Source: Oreohelix idahoensis
Taxonomy: Eukaryota; Mollusca; Gastropoda; Stylommatophora; Oreohelicidae
DNA: 64,000 nucleotides
Direction of reading: 5' to 3'
Assembly: GCA_024509875.1 (NCBI GenBank)
Contig: JAMPIV010005806.1
Coordinates: 464,001-528,000 of the forward strand
Shown: positions 46,101-57,314 of the stretch, piece after piece
Position numbering within the stretch: position 1 is the first letter of the stretch
Layout of the letters: each line of letters starts with the position of its first letter
Position numbers and translations under genes: made by a program
Notes under the pieces: generated by a model
Database searches by the model: none
Told to the model about the DNA's origin: nothing
Seen by the model: the letters and a program-made list of their open reading frames with translations, nothing else

Positions 46101-46170
46101 CATATATCTATCTTTTTATTTATCTACCTACCTACCTACCTGTCAGTCTCCCCACCTGCCTGGCTGCCTG
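45829..46170. repeat. long (TATC)n/(TGTC)n/(CATC)n microsatellite
   Basis: Two arrays of about 23 TATC units are joined by TGTC, CCAT and CGTC variants. Frames across it read as YLSI repeats and are artefacts. A complementary GATA-type array lies at 60058-60297. Confidence 0.95.
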
Positions 46171-46312
46171 TTTATCTGTCAGTCTGTCGGTCTGTGTCTG
46201 TTCCCTGTTTATAACTATAATCATTACACAGTGTATCGGTCTGTGTTTATCGAACTCTCTGAATCATTGTCTGTCTACTTTTCTCGTTGTCTATATGCGT
46301 TTCTAGAACCCA

Positions 46313-47285
46313 CCGGAACAGCAAAAACATCTTGGGTCATGTTAATCTGCTGCAGACCGATAATCGTAGACAGCTCTATCTGAATCGATTGCGCAGACGA
46401 CATGTCTACGATGAAAGATTCTATACAAAAATCAAGCGGTGCCCATAGTGTTCGCAGAATGACGTAATCTGTGCAGATAACAAACCATGTTCTGTGACCG
46501 CATACGACATGCCCAAACTATAGTTTATAAAATGACTTAACGCTATTTTTAAAAATCATTTTGGGAAAATTGTATACTACACGGATAGAGATAATGCGAT
46601 AGAAGTATATATCTTTCTGTGGTGAATAAAGATTGAAAATAAATTCTAAAGGTTTAGCCAGAAACCTACATGAAAGTAAGTTTCCACTAGTTTATATATG
46701 AGAGTTTAAAAAAAAATTAATATAACTGCTGGGGATGAAAGGGAAGACTACGTCTGCTAAATGACGAAATCTAAAATAACTAATGAAACGTTTAAGTTAA
46801 AGCCACCATTCTCAATCATCTAATACCATAATTACGGATCAATGGCTCCCAGCTGACAGCTATGTCAAGAACAGAGAAATATGAGACGTAAACTTCGATA
46901 ACACGAACCATACAGCTCTAAGTCTTGTCTGACTTATATAAATATTGAATGTGTATGTTTATTACAAGAACAAAAGAGTTAATAATGGAAACAGAGTTAA
47001 TAAAAATGAAACAAATATAATACAAGAATATATAATTTCCTCTTTTTTACATCCGTGTGACCTGTTGTTGTAATCTGTGAAATTAACCATTTCCTGAGTG
47101 CTTTTTGACTAAAAACTTATGGTACTTCGTTAGAATACTTCTGTTTGTGACGTTTTGAAAATTTACCCTTGGATATTCTCCTGGGTAACAATTCTAGAAG
47201 AATTTGATTGAATACTTTTGCTCTAATTTTTCACCGGCTTATTCTTTCAGCCTCCATTTTACCTCGGATAACTAATAATTTTTCA
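46313..47285. other. no feature recognised
   Basis: AT-rich sequence without a supported gene. Confidence 0.3.
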
Positions 47286-47379
47286 ATGAATGCTTTTATA
47301 CTTGTAGCACTAGAGTAAAGTACATCATTTACCTTCAGTTTGATATACAACAAAGTCCTCCATTGCTCTCTATCCTCAG
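47286..47379 (-). pseudogene. 3' end of an RTE-like LINE, cut off by the LTR element
   Basis: On the minus strand the bases next to the LTR element encode, after the CTGAG target duplication, DREQWR followed by about 25 further open codons. A-E-D-R-E-Q-W-R is the usual C-terminal ending of RTE-like proteins. Its frame continues that of the LINE on the other side of the 9.9 kb insertion (57320 onward). Confidence 0.75.
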
Positions 47380-48712
47380 TGTTACGCACAATAATTACTT
47401 TTTTCCAAAGTCTTTGTATGATCGTTTTTCGTATGTATGATCATTATTTGACTGAAATGCATGTTATATATATTTTATGGTCAAAGGGACAGAATCCGAT
47501 ATATCGATACTGCTATTTTTTATGAGTTTACCTCCTCTTGTATAGAGACACGTTCGGTCTATAATGTCTTGAACGAAGCGTGACCATATCTCCTTATTTG
47601 GTAGTATCAGTCAACTGTTGTAGATGTTTGAAACCTTTCTTAACGCTTCTGTTCATGTCCATAAAAGGCGCGACTGTGTAAGACTTTTATCTCGAATGTT
47701 CTTAGAATCGTCTTATTGTGAACAGCGACTCAGAGATTGTCACTCTGCGCATGTCTCGACTGGGTTGTCGTTTTGTTGTTCCGCCCAGGTCGGGCAGTTG
47801 AGAAATGGACTGATTAGCGAGCGGACGCGACTGCGTCTTGTGATTCTCTGAGGGAAATACATTGTCTTTGTGAGTTAGTTAGCTAACTAGACTATTTCCC
47901 CGTATTATTCAAGCCTGCCTGGAGGCATATGTTCATGGTTGATTTTCCGAAATAAGGTAATTCCTCTTGTATCGAACTTTAGGCTATCATCTAGAGGTTC
48001 GTCATTTTGTCGCCTTTTTGCTCGCCTGTGTGATTCAAAATGGAGAGGTACTTTGACTAGGATTAAGTCACCGGTATCTTTATACCTGAACTAGTTATAT
48101 ATCTATGGGTCGCTCTAGACCAACAAGACTATTGTCTGTGTTCCAGGATTCGTTATATCAGAGATCACGTCCAAGTCAGATGGTTAGACTTAGGAAGGTT
48201 ATAAAGGTCGAGCTGACCTGTAATCCATGTATGCTACTCACGTGCAGACAGTAAACGGACGTATTGTATACATCTGATCTGCTAGCATCAGGAAGGAATA
48301 ATTATTATTGTCTATGAACATTAAGGATCTGCAGCTGACCACGGTTGCAGAAGTTATATGTATTATTTATCAAGCTTCGCTATGATATTTGTTTTCCATA
48401 CAACTATTGAGTATTGACTTCTACATGACTGTCAGTTAACATGAGTTTGAATGCTGCATTCGTTGTACTATGCCGATGATAACATAAGTATCATGACTGT
48501 TTTGTGGCGTGCAATAAATGGTATAAACCTAAAGCGAAGTTACCATTTCTATGACTCTACACGTCATGTTGCCTGTGGTGTACCCTGAACTGTTCTACTG
48601 CAACACACACACAGCAACAATCTAAACCAGATAAGACACCCACATCTTGCATTGTAATACCTGGTGTCGATAGAGGTGGTAATTTGACGGCATCCTAATT
48701 CCACCCTTATCA
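47380..48712 (+). repeat. 5' LTR of the 9.9 kb Gypsy element
   Basis: Starts TGTTACGCACA and ends ACCCTTATCA. ATAAAAG at 47661-47667 is a TATA-like promoter and AATAAA at 48513-48518 a polyadenylation signal, which would place the R region between about 47690 and 48540. No canonical primer-binding site abuts the end; the nearest TGG starts at 48718. The 75-codon frame at 47624-47851 is repeated in the other LTR only because the LTRs are copies. Confidence 0.95.
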
Positions 48713-50248
48713 ATTCATGGTGGCCAATAGTTGGTTTATTCTGGTACCAACTCTCAAGGGGGTCAACAAACCCAGACATCATCAGCAGACTACAAGACAA
48801 CATTGCAGTTGCTATTCATCACCTTTGATGAAATTTTTTTGAAAGACGCAGCAGTACTGACAGTTGTTGATATTTTGAAACTACCCGGCGCTGCTCGGCG
48901 GTATTGAAGTTTGTCTACAAATAGAAGGACAAGTACCGAGCGAATGGATTTCCTGATCTGTTGAGAAGAAGGACAAGTGCCGTAACAACTGTTCCGGTCT
49001 CAGAATTACTGTTGCAGATTCAGAAGGTCAAGTTCAGAAGCTGTTTCCTGTCAGAAGCTGTTTCCTGTTAGAAGCTCATTTCCTTCGTCATGGCAGTTTA
49101 CGAGAGCAGATATGGATCAACGTTGGATCATTGTCCTAAGAATGCTGATCACATCCTGTTCTGACCTGTGCTGACGTTGTGGATACATAGAAGTTAAGTG
49201 GCCTGTTTTGTTTGTGAACTGTGCCCTTATGTTCTAACTGAGCCTTCTGTCTATCACATTTTTCGCACTTTTTATATGTTTACATGTTATATGTTATTTG
49301 GATTTGTATTTATATGTTTATATTTCAGCGGGTTTTCTCGGTTGGGCGGTGTCTTTCAGTAGAAGATACCACGCCACAGAGGTTCTACTGTTAGCGTTTT
49401 CGTTAGGGACTGTGCGAATTGCCTACTGTGGAATTTGCTAGCGACAATCGTTGCTATATCTGTTTAGTTGTGACGAGTTGTGCTTTATTTTCGTTTTTTG
49501 TATATTTTTTTTTTTGTTTCTCTCTTTCTTTCTGTTTTTTAGTTTCGATTTCAATTGTTTGTATTTGTAGGTCTCCTCTTTTCTATTATTCAGTTCTTCA
49601 CGTAAATTTTTGTGTATACACTGTAGCGTCATTTGTTTGTCATATCTTCGCATTCTGTCATCATATTCTTTTTAGTTTCGCTGTTTATTTATTTGACTTA
49701 TGCGAATGTTTTCGTATTGTTTGATTTTTGTTATTGTTTACATTGACGTTGATCTTTGTTATTGTTTACATTGACGTTGATCTTTGTTATTGTTTACATT
49801 GACTCTGATCTTTGTTATTGTTTACATTGACTTTGATCTTTGTGTTGTTTACATTGTTGGTACTTTGTTATTGTTTACATTGTCTTGTTATTGTTTGCAT
49901 AGTTCTTGCATAGTTAGCTTTCACTATTGTTACATATATGCTCATGCACTATTGATCTATAGTGCACTTATCATAACTAGCTGGTGGTTTTTTCCTTATG
50001 CACTATTGTAGTGCAGTTATGATAAATAACTGATGGTTATGCACTGATTTGGGTAGTGCACTGATAATTAAGAGGTGACTTGTGATATTATTGTACAACT
50101 GATAATACAAATTGGTGTCAAGTCTTGTTTCCCACAGAGATTGGAGTGAACATAGTAATTATACAAGCACTTTATTAAGTCTTGTTGCTATTAAGATTGA
50201 AATAAGATAATTAATTATTTCAGGTTCTGTACTCACATTTTAGACATC
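48713..50248 (+). other. leader of the Gypsy element with 31-bp tandem repeats
   Basis: About 1.5 kb, T-rich and non-coding. At 49727-49900 a unit of about 31 bases (GTTATTGTTTACATTGAC plus TTTGATCTTT-like) is repeated some four to five times with decay. The leader should contain the primer-binding site and the RNA packaging signal, neither of which I can point to. Confidence 0.55.
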
Positions 50249-52753
50249 ATGTCTACATTTGAGTACTTTATTGAGCAGGGTAAAGCCCTTGGGAAGACAG
50301 GTGATAAATTAGAAGAATTTGCGACTGTTCAATATGCCAAGGCATTGAAGTCGGAGGAAAAGAAAATGAAAGAACTAACTGAACAAAAGAGAATAGATGC
50401 TGAAAATTTAAAACTGCAGATGCAGGTAGATGAAAAGAGATTACAAATGGAAATGGAAAAACAAAAAAGAGAAGCAGAATCTCAGGAGAAGAGACTTCAG
50501 GCTGAGGTTGAAAATAAGAGACTTGAAAAAGAAGCTGAAAATAAGAGACTTGAAAAAGAAGCTGAAAATAAGAGACTTGAAATAGAGGCTGAAAATAAAA
50601 GATTAGAAAAAAAGTTACAGGCTGAGGCTGAGGAAAGAAAGTTACAGGCTGAGGCTGAGGAAAGAAGGTTACAAAGAGAGTCTGATGAGAGAAAAGCAAA
50701 AATGGAACATGAAGAAAAACTCTTAGCTTTGGAGTTAGAAAAGTTGAAGTTATCTAGTAATGCTAATGATGCTAATAAGGTATCATCTGCTAATAAGTCT
50801 AATGCTGTTGATTTCAAGCTTAATTTACCAGCATTCAATGCTTCAATTGATGATATAACATTTTATCTAGATAGATTTGAAAGTGCATGTAAGGTGCATA
50901 ATATAGATAAAACATTATATGTTTATCATCTGTCCAAGATACTTAGAGGTGATGCTTTGACTTTGTTGGGTATGGTAGATGTGCCTGACAAGAACAACTA
51001 TGAGGTTGTCAGGGCGGCATTGTTAAAGAAGTACCAACTTAACGAAGACGGATATCGTCTTAAATTTAAAAACATGTTACCAGAAACTGGAGTTGAATTC
51101 TCAGAATTCATCTCAGGCATACGTCTTACTTTTTTACGATGGGTTGAGCTTTCTAAGACAGAAAGTACATTTGAAGCCCTCATGGACTTACTTCTTAGAG
51201 ACAAGGTTATGTCTTCTGTTAATGAAGCTTTTCTTTCTTTTCTTCATGAGCGTAAGCCTAAAAATATAAAAGAAATGGAAGAATACTGTAGCCAGTATGT
51301 TACTGCACATCCTCACATAACCGTTAGCAACTCTAAGGTAAAAGAAGGTCTGCCAGTTGCTTCGGCAGCACCTTATGGCCCGAATTTTATGCGTAAATTT
51401 CAGGGTAGCCAGCAAAATTTCAATAAAAAGAGTAACCGTAATTATGCCCAGAACCATGGTAATCAATTTCAGGGAGATTCTTCTTCCCAGAACTGGAGAC
51501 AACCTAATATTACACGGTATTCTATTCCCGGTAACTTTAGAAATTTTCATAAAGGTAATCGGTATAGAGGAAAATATTTTTTGCAGAGACCTCAATACCA
51601 AGATAATAGAGGTTCTCAACAGCATAGAGATGGTAATGACAGTTATGGAAACTGGAACGCAAACCAGGATAAAAATTACAGTAGGGACTTTAATGATAAT
51701 TGCAGAAGCAATAATGGTCGCGGTAGATCGCAACAGAAGAGAAAAAGATATCAACAGACAAACTCTGTTCAACAAGAATCTCAGGGAGCAGATAAACAGG
51801 TTAATAATGATAAAGACCATAATGCTATCGGATGCTCATCTTTTGACTTTGGTAGGGCAAATAAATGTATCCAATGCAGTACTTTATTTGATCCGAAAAC
51901 CATTAGTACTCTAAGCTGTGGTCATCCTTTGCCCGCTCTTCCTGCTAATGTTGCTCATGATGGGAGAGGTTCTCTTATATTACATAAGGGGCTTGTAAAT
52001 AGTAATCCAGTCTCGGTGTTGTTTGATTCTGGATGTACTACTGTCGGGGTTAGGCAATCTCTTGTAGATCCATTCTGTGCTACAGGAAAGGTCATCAAAT
52101 GTGTCACATTTGGTGGCACGTTGGAAAAATATCCTACTGCCATAATACATATTGCTACTCCTTTCTTCACGGGAGAGGTCCACGCGTGTCTACTTCCAAA
52201 CCCTATTGCGGACCTTATTATTGGTCGTATTCACGGAGTTAGGGAATGTACCCCACAGCAGATTGCTGTTTGGGAAGAGCAAAACATTGAAGCTACCAAT
52301 ACGGTGGTCACAAGAGCACATGCTCTGGATCCACCTCAAACTTCATTAACTAATAATGATGAAGTAGATGAACAAAATAGTCACTTGACTATTACACGTG
52401 ACTCATTTATCAAATTGCAAGAAGAAGATCCGTCGTTACAAAAATTCTTCATTCTAGCAAAAAAAGGTGATCCTAATCAAAATACTAATAGAAAATCTTG
52501 GATTTCTATGAAGAACGGCGTACTTGTACGTATGGTACAAGACTCGACTACATCCACTCATTCACAAATTCTTGTGCCTAAGAGCATGAGGGTGCAAATA
52601 TTGCAACATGCTCATGACTCGCAATGTGCTGGACATATGGGTTTTTTCCCGTACAAAGTCGAGGGTTCTTGCGGCTTTCTTTTGGCCATTTGTGAGCAAG
52701 GACATACGAATGTACTGTCGCTCTTGCAAAGTATGTCAGGAGGTCAAATCTAA
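50249..52753 (+). CDS. Gypsy Gag-protease ORF (834 codons) entering integrase
   Basis: Order of parts: residues 35-170 are a charged coiled coil with repeats such as EAENKRLEK; 188-350 a Gag capsid-like core (LNLPAFNASIDDITFYLDRF, then LLKKYQLNEDGYRLKFKN); 380-510 a basic, Asn/Gln/Arg-rich tail that probably binds RNA in place of a CCHC knuckle. CIQC and CGH at 540-559 form a possible zinc site. The aspartic protease has VLFDSGCTTVGV with catalytic Asp 593. At about 782-798 the integrase HHCC finger begins (HAHDSQCAGH). The protein then leaves homology, because integrase continues in the +1 frame of the next ORF, overlapping at 52608-52753. The start ATG 50249 is the first good one after the leader. 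Confidence 0.9.
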   Translation: MSTFEYFIEQGKALGKTGDKLEEFATVQYAKALKSEEKKMKELTEQKRIDAENLKLQMQVDEKRLQMEMEKQKREAESQEKRLQAEVENKRLEKEAENKRLEKEAENKRLEIEAENKRLEKKLQAEAEERKLQAEAEERRLQRESDERKAKMEHEEKLLALELEKLKLSSNANDANKVSSANKSNAVDFKLNLPAFNASIDDITFYLDRFESACKVHNIDKTLYVYHLSKILRGDALTLLGMVDVPDKNNYEVVRAALLKKYQLNEDGYRLKFKNMLPETGVEFSEFISGIRLTFLRWVELSKTESTFEALMDLLLRDKVMSSVNEAFLSFLHERKPKNIKEMEEYCSQYVTAHPHITVSNSKVKEGLPVASAAPYGPNFMRKFQGSQQNFNKKSNRNYAQNHGNQFQGDSSSQNWRQPNITRYSIPGNFRNFHKGNRYRGKYFLQRPQYQDNRGSQQHRDGNDSYGNWNANQDKNYSRDFNDNCRSNNGRGRSQQKRKRYQQTNSVQQESQGADKQVNNDKDHNAIGCSSFDFGRANKCIQCSTLFDPKTISTLSCGHPLPALPANVAHDGRGSLILHKGLVNSNPVSVLFDSGCTTVGVRQSLVDPFCATGKVIKCVTFGGTLEKYPTAIIHIATPFFTGEVHACLLPNPIADLIIGRIHGVRECTPQQIAVWEEQNIEATNTVVTRAHALDPPQTSLTNNDEVDEQNSHLTITRDSFIKLQEEDPSLQKFFILAKKGDPNQNTNRKSWISMKNGVLVRMVQDSTTSTHSQILVPKSMRVQILQHAHDSQCAGHMGFFPYKVEGSCGFLLAICEQGHTNVLSLLQSMSGGQI

Positions 52754-55208
52754 AGGACCACGACATGCTGCGCCTATTCAGGCTGCTGACATTCCAATTC
52801 GCCCTTTTCAAAAAATGGCAATAGATATTATCGGTCCTTTTAGAATTAAGTCGGCTAGAGGGCACCAATTTATTCTTACATGTGTCGATATGTGCACACG
52901 TTGGCCAGAGGCAATACCTCTCAAGAGCATCTCAACTGCTGATATCGCAGACGCTCTTTGGCTGATATTTTCTCGCTTGGGTTTTCCCGGAGAAATATTG
53001 TCAGACCATGGCACTCAACTTATATCAGACACTATGTCACAGGTAATGTCTATGCTACATATAAAAAGGTCTCTCAGCAGTATCTATCACCCAATGTCTA
53101 ATGGGTTGGTCGAACGTTTAAATAGGACTCTAAAAACTTTACTGGGTAAAATAACTGAGGATCATCCTCAGGATTGGGACAGGGTCTTACCCGCGGCTCT
53201 CTTTGCGTATAGAGAGGTCCCCAATGAACATACGGGGTTTTCCCCTTTTGAACTTGTCTTTGGCGCGCAACCGCGCGGCCCTATGTCTTTACTTCACGAT
53301 CTAATCACTGCCGATAATATTAGCGATGAGACTCAGTCTTCTTATGAGTACGTCATTGCTCTTAGGAAAAAAATCATTGAGGCATGCAGACTAGCAACTT
53401 CGTCTTCCGAATTTGCTAAAGAAAAGGCAAGGCAGTTTGCGAATAAGAATAGATGTCTACGACAACTTTGTCCAGGTGACAAAGCTCTCGTCCTACTTCC
53501 TTCAAGGGAGAACAGACTTCTAATTGCATGGAAAGGTCCATATGCAATAGTCTCCAAAATTTCTGATGTCGACTATGTTGTCGATATTGATGGAAAGCAT
53601 AAAACTTTCCACATAAATATGCTCACGGAATTTCATGAAAGACCAGACTATTTGCAGCCTATTTTCCAGGCAACGGACAATTCTCAAGTACCTCATGGTC
53701 AATACTCATCGCTGTCAGTTATACAGGATGAGGAAACTACTTTTTCTGATGTCAATCTTCCTCTTTCTATGGTCCCACTTTATTCTACGGAATCTTGGAA
53801 AAACGTGACCGTTTCTCCAAATCTTTCCGCTGAGGAACATCGACAAGTTTCTTCGATGTTGCAAACATTTCAGGATGTTCTTACAGACATCCCGGGACAC
53901 ACACATGTCATTGAACATGACATTGTGCTAACTGATCATAATCCTATCAGAGTCAGACCCTATCCAATACCTATCCATTTCCAGTCTCAAGTCGAGAAAG
54001 AATTGGATGAAATGATACGTTTGGAAATCATTGAACCATCCACTTCAGCATACTCTTCGTCTATGGTTATTGTTCGAAAGAAGGATAATAACATTCGCAT
54101 TTGCGTAGATTATCGCAAATTGAACCAAGTTACGAAGTTCGACGCTGAACCTATGCCTTCATTAGAAGAGCTACTCAATAAACTTTCTAATTCTAGATTC
54201 TTTACCAAACTAGATTTGTCTAAAGGTTATTGGCAAGTCCCGCTAACTGAACGTGCCAAACCTTTTACAGCTTTTTCTACACCTAGGGGTTTATTCCAAT
54301 GGAATTTCATGCCTTTTGGTCTTATGAACGCCCCTGCTACATTCGTACGCATGATGCGGCGAATTCTCGCATATCGTACAGATGTCATAGCATATCTAGA
54401 TGATATCTGTCTATTCAGTGATTCCTGGGAAGATCACTATTTGGGTTTATACGAATTACTGTCTACTCTTCGCGAGTATAACTTGACTGCAAAACCCTCT
54501 AAAGCCTTTATAGGATTTAGTGAGATTTCTTTCCTAGGTCATCGTGTTGGTCATGGTCTTTTAAAGACAGAGGACCACAATGTTTCAAAAATACTTAACA
54601 TTTCGGTCCCTAAGACAAAGAAACAAGTAAGGAGTCTATTAGGTTTGATCCAATTCTACGGACGATTCATTCCGAATCTGTCCTCCATTATGGCACCGCT
54701 TTCTACTTTATTGAAGAAAGGGTCGCCTAATTTGATCCGCTGGTCAAAAGAATGTCAATCCTCATTGGACCAGGTTAAAGACCTATTTTCATCTCCACCT
54801 ATTCTTAGGTTACCTACTATTGAGAAGACTTTTGTTCTTCGAAGTGACGCCTCGTCAACTGGGATTGGGGCAGCACTAATGCAGGAGTATTCTGATACTC
54901 TGCATCCGGTGATGTATATCTCTAGGAAATTAAATGCTGCAGAAAAGAATTACTCGGTTTTAGACCGTGAGTTATTGGCTATGGTATGGTCTATTCTGAA
55001 GTTACAAAGATTTCTTCTAGGCGCACATTTCATTGTGGAAACCGACCAGAAAGCGCTTACTGCTATTCAGAGTAAAAACTTGAAGAGCTCGAGGTCCACT
55101 CGTTATGCCATAGCTCTTCAACCATTTCATTTCTCGGTTCGAGCTATCCGTGGTTCGGATAATGTAATGGCGGACATTCTGTCCAGATGCCCACACGATT
55201 CCACATGA
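52608..55208 (+). CDS. Gypsy Pol: integrase, RT, RNase H
   Basis: The open frame has 866 codons; its first 13 or so are out-of-frame sequence, and the true protein presumably enters by frameshift near 52640. CRSC at residues 37-40 completes the integrase zinc finger. The catalytic triad is D73 (AIDIIGPF), D133 (LSDHGTQ) and E169 (NGLVERLN), with 35 residues between the last two. WKGPYAIV at 308-315 is the GPY/F module. RT follows from about 430: ICVDYRKLNQ, TKLDLSKGYW (D536) and YLDD at 596-599. RNase H has RSDAS (D747), DRELLAM (E788), ETDQK (D813) and ADILSR near 856. All key residues are present. Integrase precedes RT, the reverse of ordinary Gypsy elements. TGA follows CPHDST. Confidence 0.93.
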   Translation: MLMTRNVLDIWVFSRTKSRVLAAFFWPFVSKDIRMYCRSCKVCQEVKSKGPRHAAPIQAADIPIRPFQKMAIDIIGPFRIKSARGHQFILTCVDMCTRWPEAIPLKSISTADIADALWLIFSRLGFPGEILSDHGTQLISDTMSQVMSMLHIKRSLSSIYHPMSNGLVERLNRTLKTLLGKITEDHPQDWDRVLPAALFAYREVPNEHTGFSPFELVFGAQPRGPMSLLHDLITADNISDETQSSYEYVIALRKKIIEACRLATSSSEFAKEKARQFANKNRCLRQLCPGDKALVLLPSRENRLLIAWKGPYAIVSKISDVDYVVDIDGKHKTFHINMLTEFHERPDYLQPIFQATDNSQVPHGQYSSLSVIQDEETTFSDVNLPLSMVPLYSTESWKNVTVSPNLSAEEHRQVSSMLQTFQDVLTDIPGHTHVIEHDIVLTDHNPIRVRPYPIPIHFQSQVEKELDEMIRLEIIEPSTSAYSSSMVIVRKKDNNIRICVDYRKLNQVTKFDAEPMPSLEELLNKLSNSRFFTKLDLSKGYWQVPLTERAKPFTAFSTPRGLFQWNFMPFGLMNAPATFVRMMRRILAYRTDVIAYLDDICLFSDSWEDHYLGLYELLSTLREYNLTAKPSKAFIGFSEISFLGHRVGHGLLKTEDHNVSKILNISVPKTKKQVRSLLGLIQFYGRFIPNLSSIMAPLSTLLKKGSPNLIRWSKECQSSLDQVKDLFSSPPILRLPTIEKTFVLRSDASSTGIGAALMQEYSDTLHPVMYISRKLNAAEKNYSVLDRELLAMVWSILKLQRFLLGAHFIVETDQKALTAIQSKNLKSSRSTRYAIALQPFHFSVRAIRGSDNVMADILSRCPHDST

Positions 55209-55979
55209 TTCTTCTGTCATATATATATTTCCTAATATACAGTCCAATGTTATAATGACATGTTAGTAGATTTTTTTTTTTGTTCTCACTTTTTTGAGGG
55301 GGAATTTATAACATTGTACCATGTAATTATCTAAGAAGGCTTAGTTAGTGATATACGGGCCAAAAGATCACTCGGCCACATTTAAATAAATTATTTTCAG
55401 GATTGTATTGAGAGATTTACCAGTTGTCTTTAAGATTTGTGTTATTGATATTTTCGCAGCACATCATTGAAGATACGAGATTGTGTCCATTGTGGAACTT
55501 TGAGTATATCAAGTCCTGTCCTAGATTGGGAGCGGATGATGTCCACATCTTCTTCTATTGAATGTTTTATGTCAACGAAGATCAACACATGTATTACTTA
55601 TTAGTTACTGATGCATTACATAATGTAATAAAATAGTGCGGTATATTAATATATTACACCGCTATTTGCAACACATTGTATGATATCATAATAATATATT
55701 TGATTTCATATATTGGTATGAGAATAATTTGACTTTTATTATGATGTTGCCAGCATTGTGGTTTGTGTTGGTGGCACCTTCCTGGGATATATACGCGTAT
55801 ACTTAGATAAATTTTTCTCTAAGGACCTGGGATATGATCTCAGTTTCGCTCCAAGTGTTGAGCTATTTTGTTAGGTATATCCGCGCATCATACGTGCGTT
55901 AGGAGCCTAGATTTTTCCGGCTCCAGGATTTAAAAAAAAAAAATGTTTCATTTTTTTTTTTCCCGGGAGGGTGCGGTAA
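55209..55979 (+). other. 3' untranslated region of the Gypsy element
   Basis: About 770 AT-rich bases. TTTTTTGAGGGGGAA at about 55290-55304 is a possible internal polypurine tract. GGGAGGGTGCGG at 55965-55976, three bases before the 3' LTR, is the candidate plus-strand primer. Confidence 0.55.
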
Positions 55980-57314
55980 TGTTACGCACAAATAATTACT
56001 TTTTTCCAAAGTCTTTGTATGATCGTTTTTCGTATGTATGATCATTATTTGACTGAAATGCATGTTATATATATTTTATGGTCAAAGGGACAGAATCCGA
56101 TATATCGATACTGCTATTTTTTATGAGTTTACCTCCTCTTGTATAGAGACACGTTCGGTCTATAATGTCTTGAACGAAGCGTGACCATATCTCCTTATTT
56201 GGTAGTATCAGTCAACTGTTGTAGATGTTTGAAACCTTTCTTAACGCTTCTGTTCATGTCCATAAAAGGCGCGACTGTGTAAGACTTTTATCTCGAATGT
56301 TCTTAGAATCGTCTTATTGTGAACAGCGACTCAGAGATTGTCACTCTGCGCATGTCTCGACTGGGTTGTCGTTTTGTTGTTCCGCCCAGGTCGGGCAGTT
56401 GAGAAATGGACTGATTAGCGAGCGGACGCGACTGCGTCTTGTGATTCTCTGAGGGAAATACATTGTCTTTGTGAGTTAGTTAGCTAACTAGACTATTTCC
56501 CCGTATTATTCAAGCCTGCCTGGAGGCATATGTTCATGGTTGATTTTCCGAAATAAGGTAATTCCTCTTGTATCGAACTTTAGGCTATCATCTAGAGGTT
56601 CGTCATTTTGTCGCCTTTTTGCTCGCCTGTGTGATTCAAAATGGAGAGGTACTTTGACTAGGATTAAGTCACCGGTATCTTTATACCTGAACTAGTTATA
56701 TATCTATGGGTCGCTCTAGACCAACAAGACTATTGTCTGTGTTCCAGGATTCGTTATATCAGAGATCACGTCCAAGTCAGATGGTTAGACTTAGGAAGGT
56801 TATAAAGGTCGAGCTGACCTGTAATCCATGTATGCTACTCACGTGCAGACAGTAAACGGACGTATTGTATACATCTGATCTGCTAGCATCAGGAAGGAAT
56901 AATTATTATTGTCTATGAACATTAAGGATCTGCAGCTGACCACGGTTGCAGAAGTTATATGTATTATTTATCAAGCTTCGCTATGATATTTGTTTTCCAT
57001 ACAACTATTGAGTATTGACTTCTACATGACTGTCAGTTAACATGAGTTTGAATGCTGCATTCGTTGTACTATGCCGATGATAACATAAGTATCATGACTG
57101 TTTTGTGGCGTGCAATAAATGGTATAAACCTAAAGCGAAGTTACCATTTCTATGACTCTACACGTCATGTTGCCTGTGGTGTACCCTGAACTGTTCTACT
57201 GCAACACACACACAGCAACAATCTAAACCAGATAAGACACCCACATCTTGCATTGTAATACCTGGTGTCGATAGAGGTGGTAATTTGACGGCATCCTAAT
57301 TCCACCCTTATCAC
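55980..57314 (+). repeat. 3' LTR of the 9.9 kb Gypsy element
   Basis: Copy of 47380-48712 with one extra A near the start and one extra T near the end; no substitution noticed by eye. The CTCAG target duplication follows. Confidence 0.95.

Larger units (their letters stand above)
47380..57314 (+). mobile_element. near-intact Gypsy retrotransposon, PR-INT-RT-RH order
   Basis: A complete element of about 9.94 kb. Its LTRs are 1333 and 1335 bases and differ, by eye, by two single-base indels. TG/CA termini and the identical 5-base flanks CTCAG (47375-47379 and 57315-57319) define it exactly. The interior holds two long open frames (50249-52753 and 52608-55208) encoding coiled-coil Gag, protease, integrase, RT and RNase H. 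Integrase upstream of RT is the Copia order and is known in Gypsy only for the Gmr1-like group. Near-identical LTRs and open frames point to very recent activity. Confidence 0.93.

Noticed and set aside
45809..46306. 165-codon frame of YLSI repeats
   Set aside because: Produced by the TATC microsatellite, whose period lets several frames stay open.
47624..47851. 75-codon frame found identically at 56225-56452
   Set aside because: The duplication reflects the two LTRs; the frame spans promoter and R sequence and has no domain.
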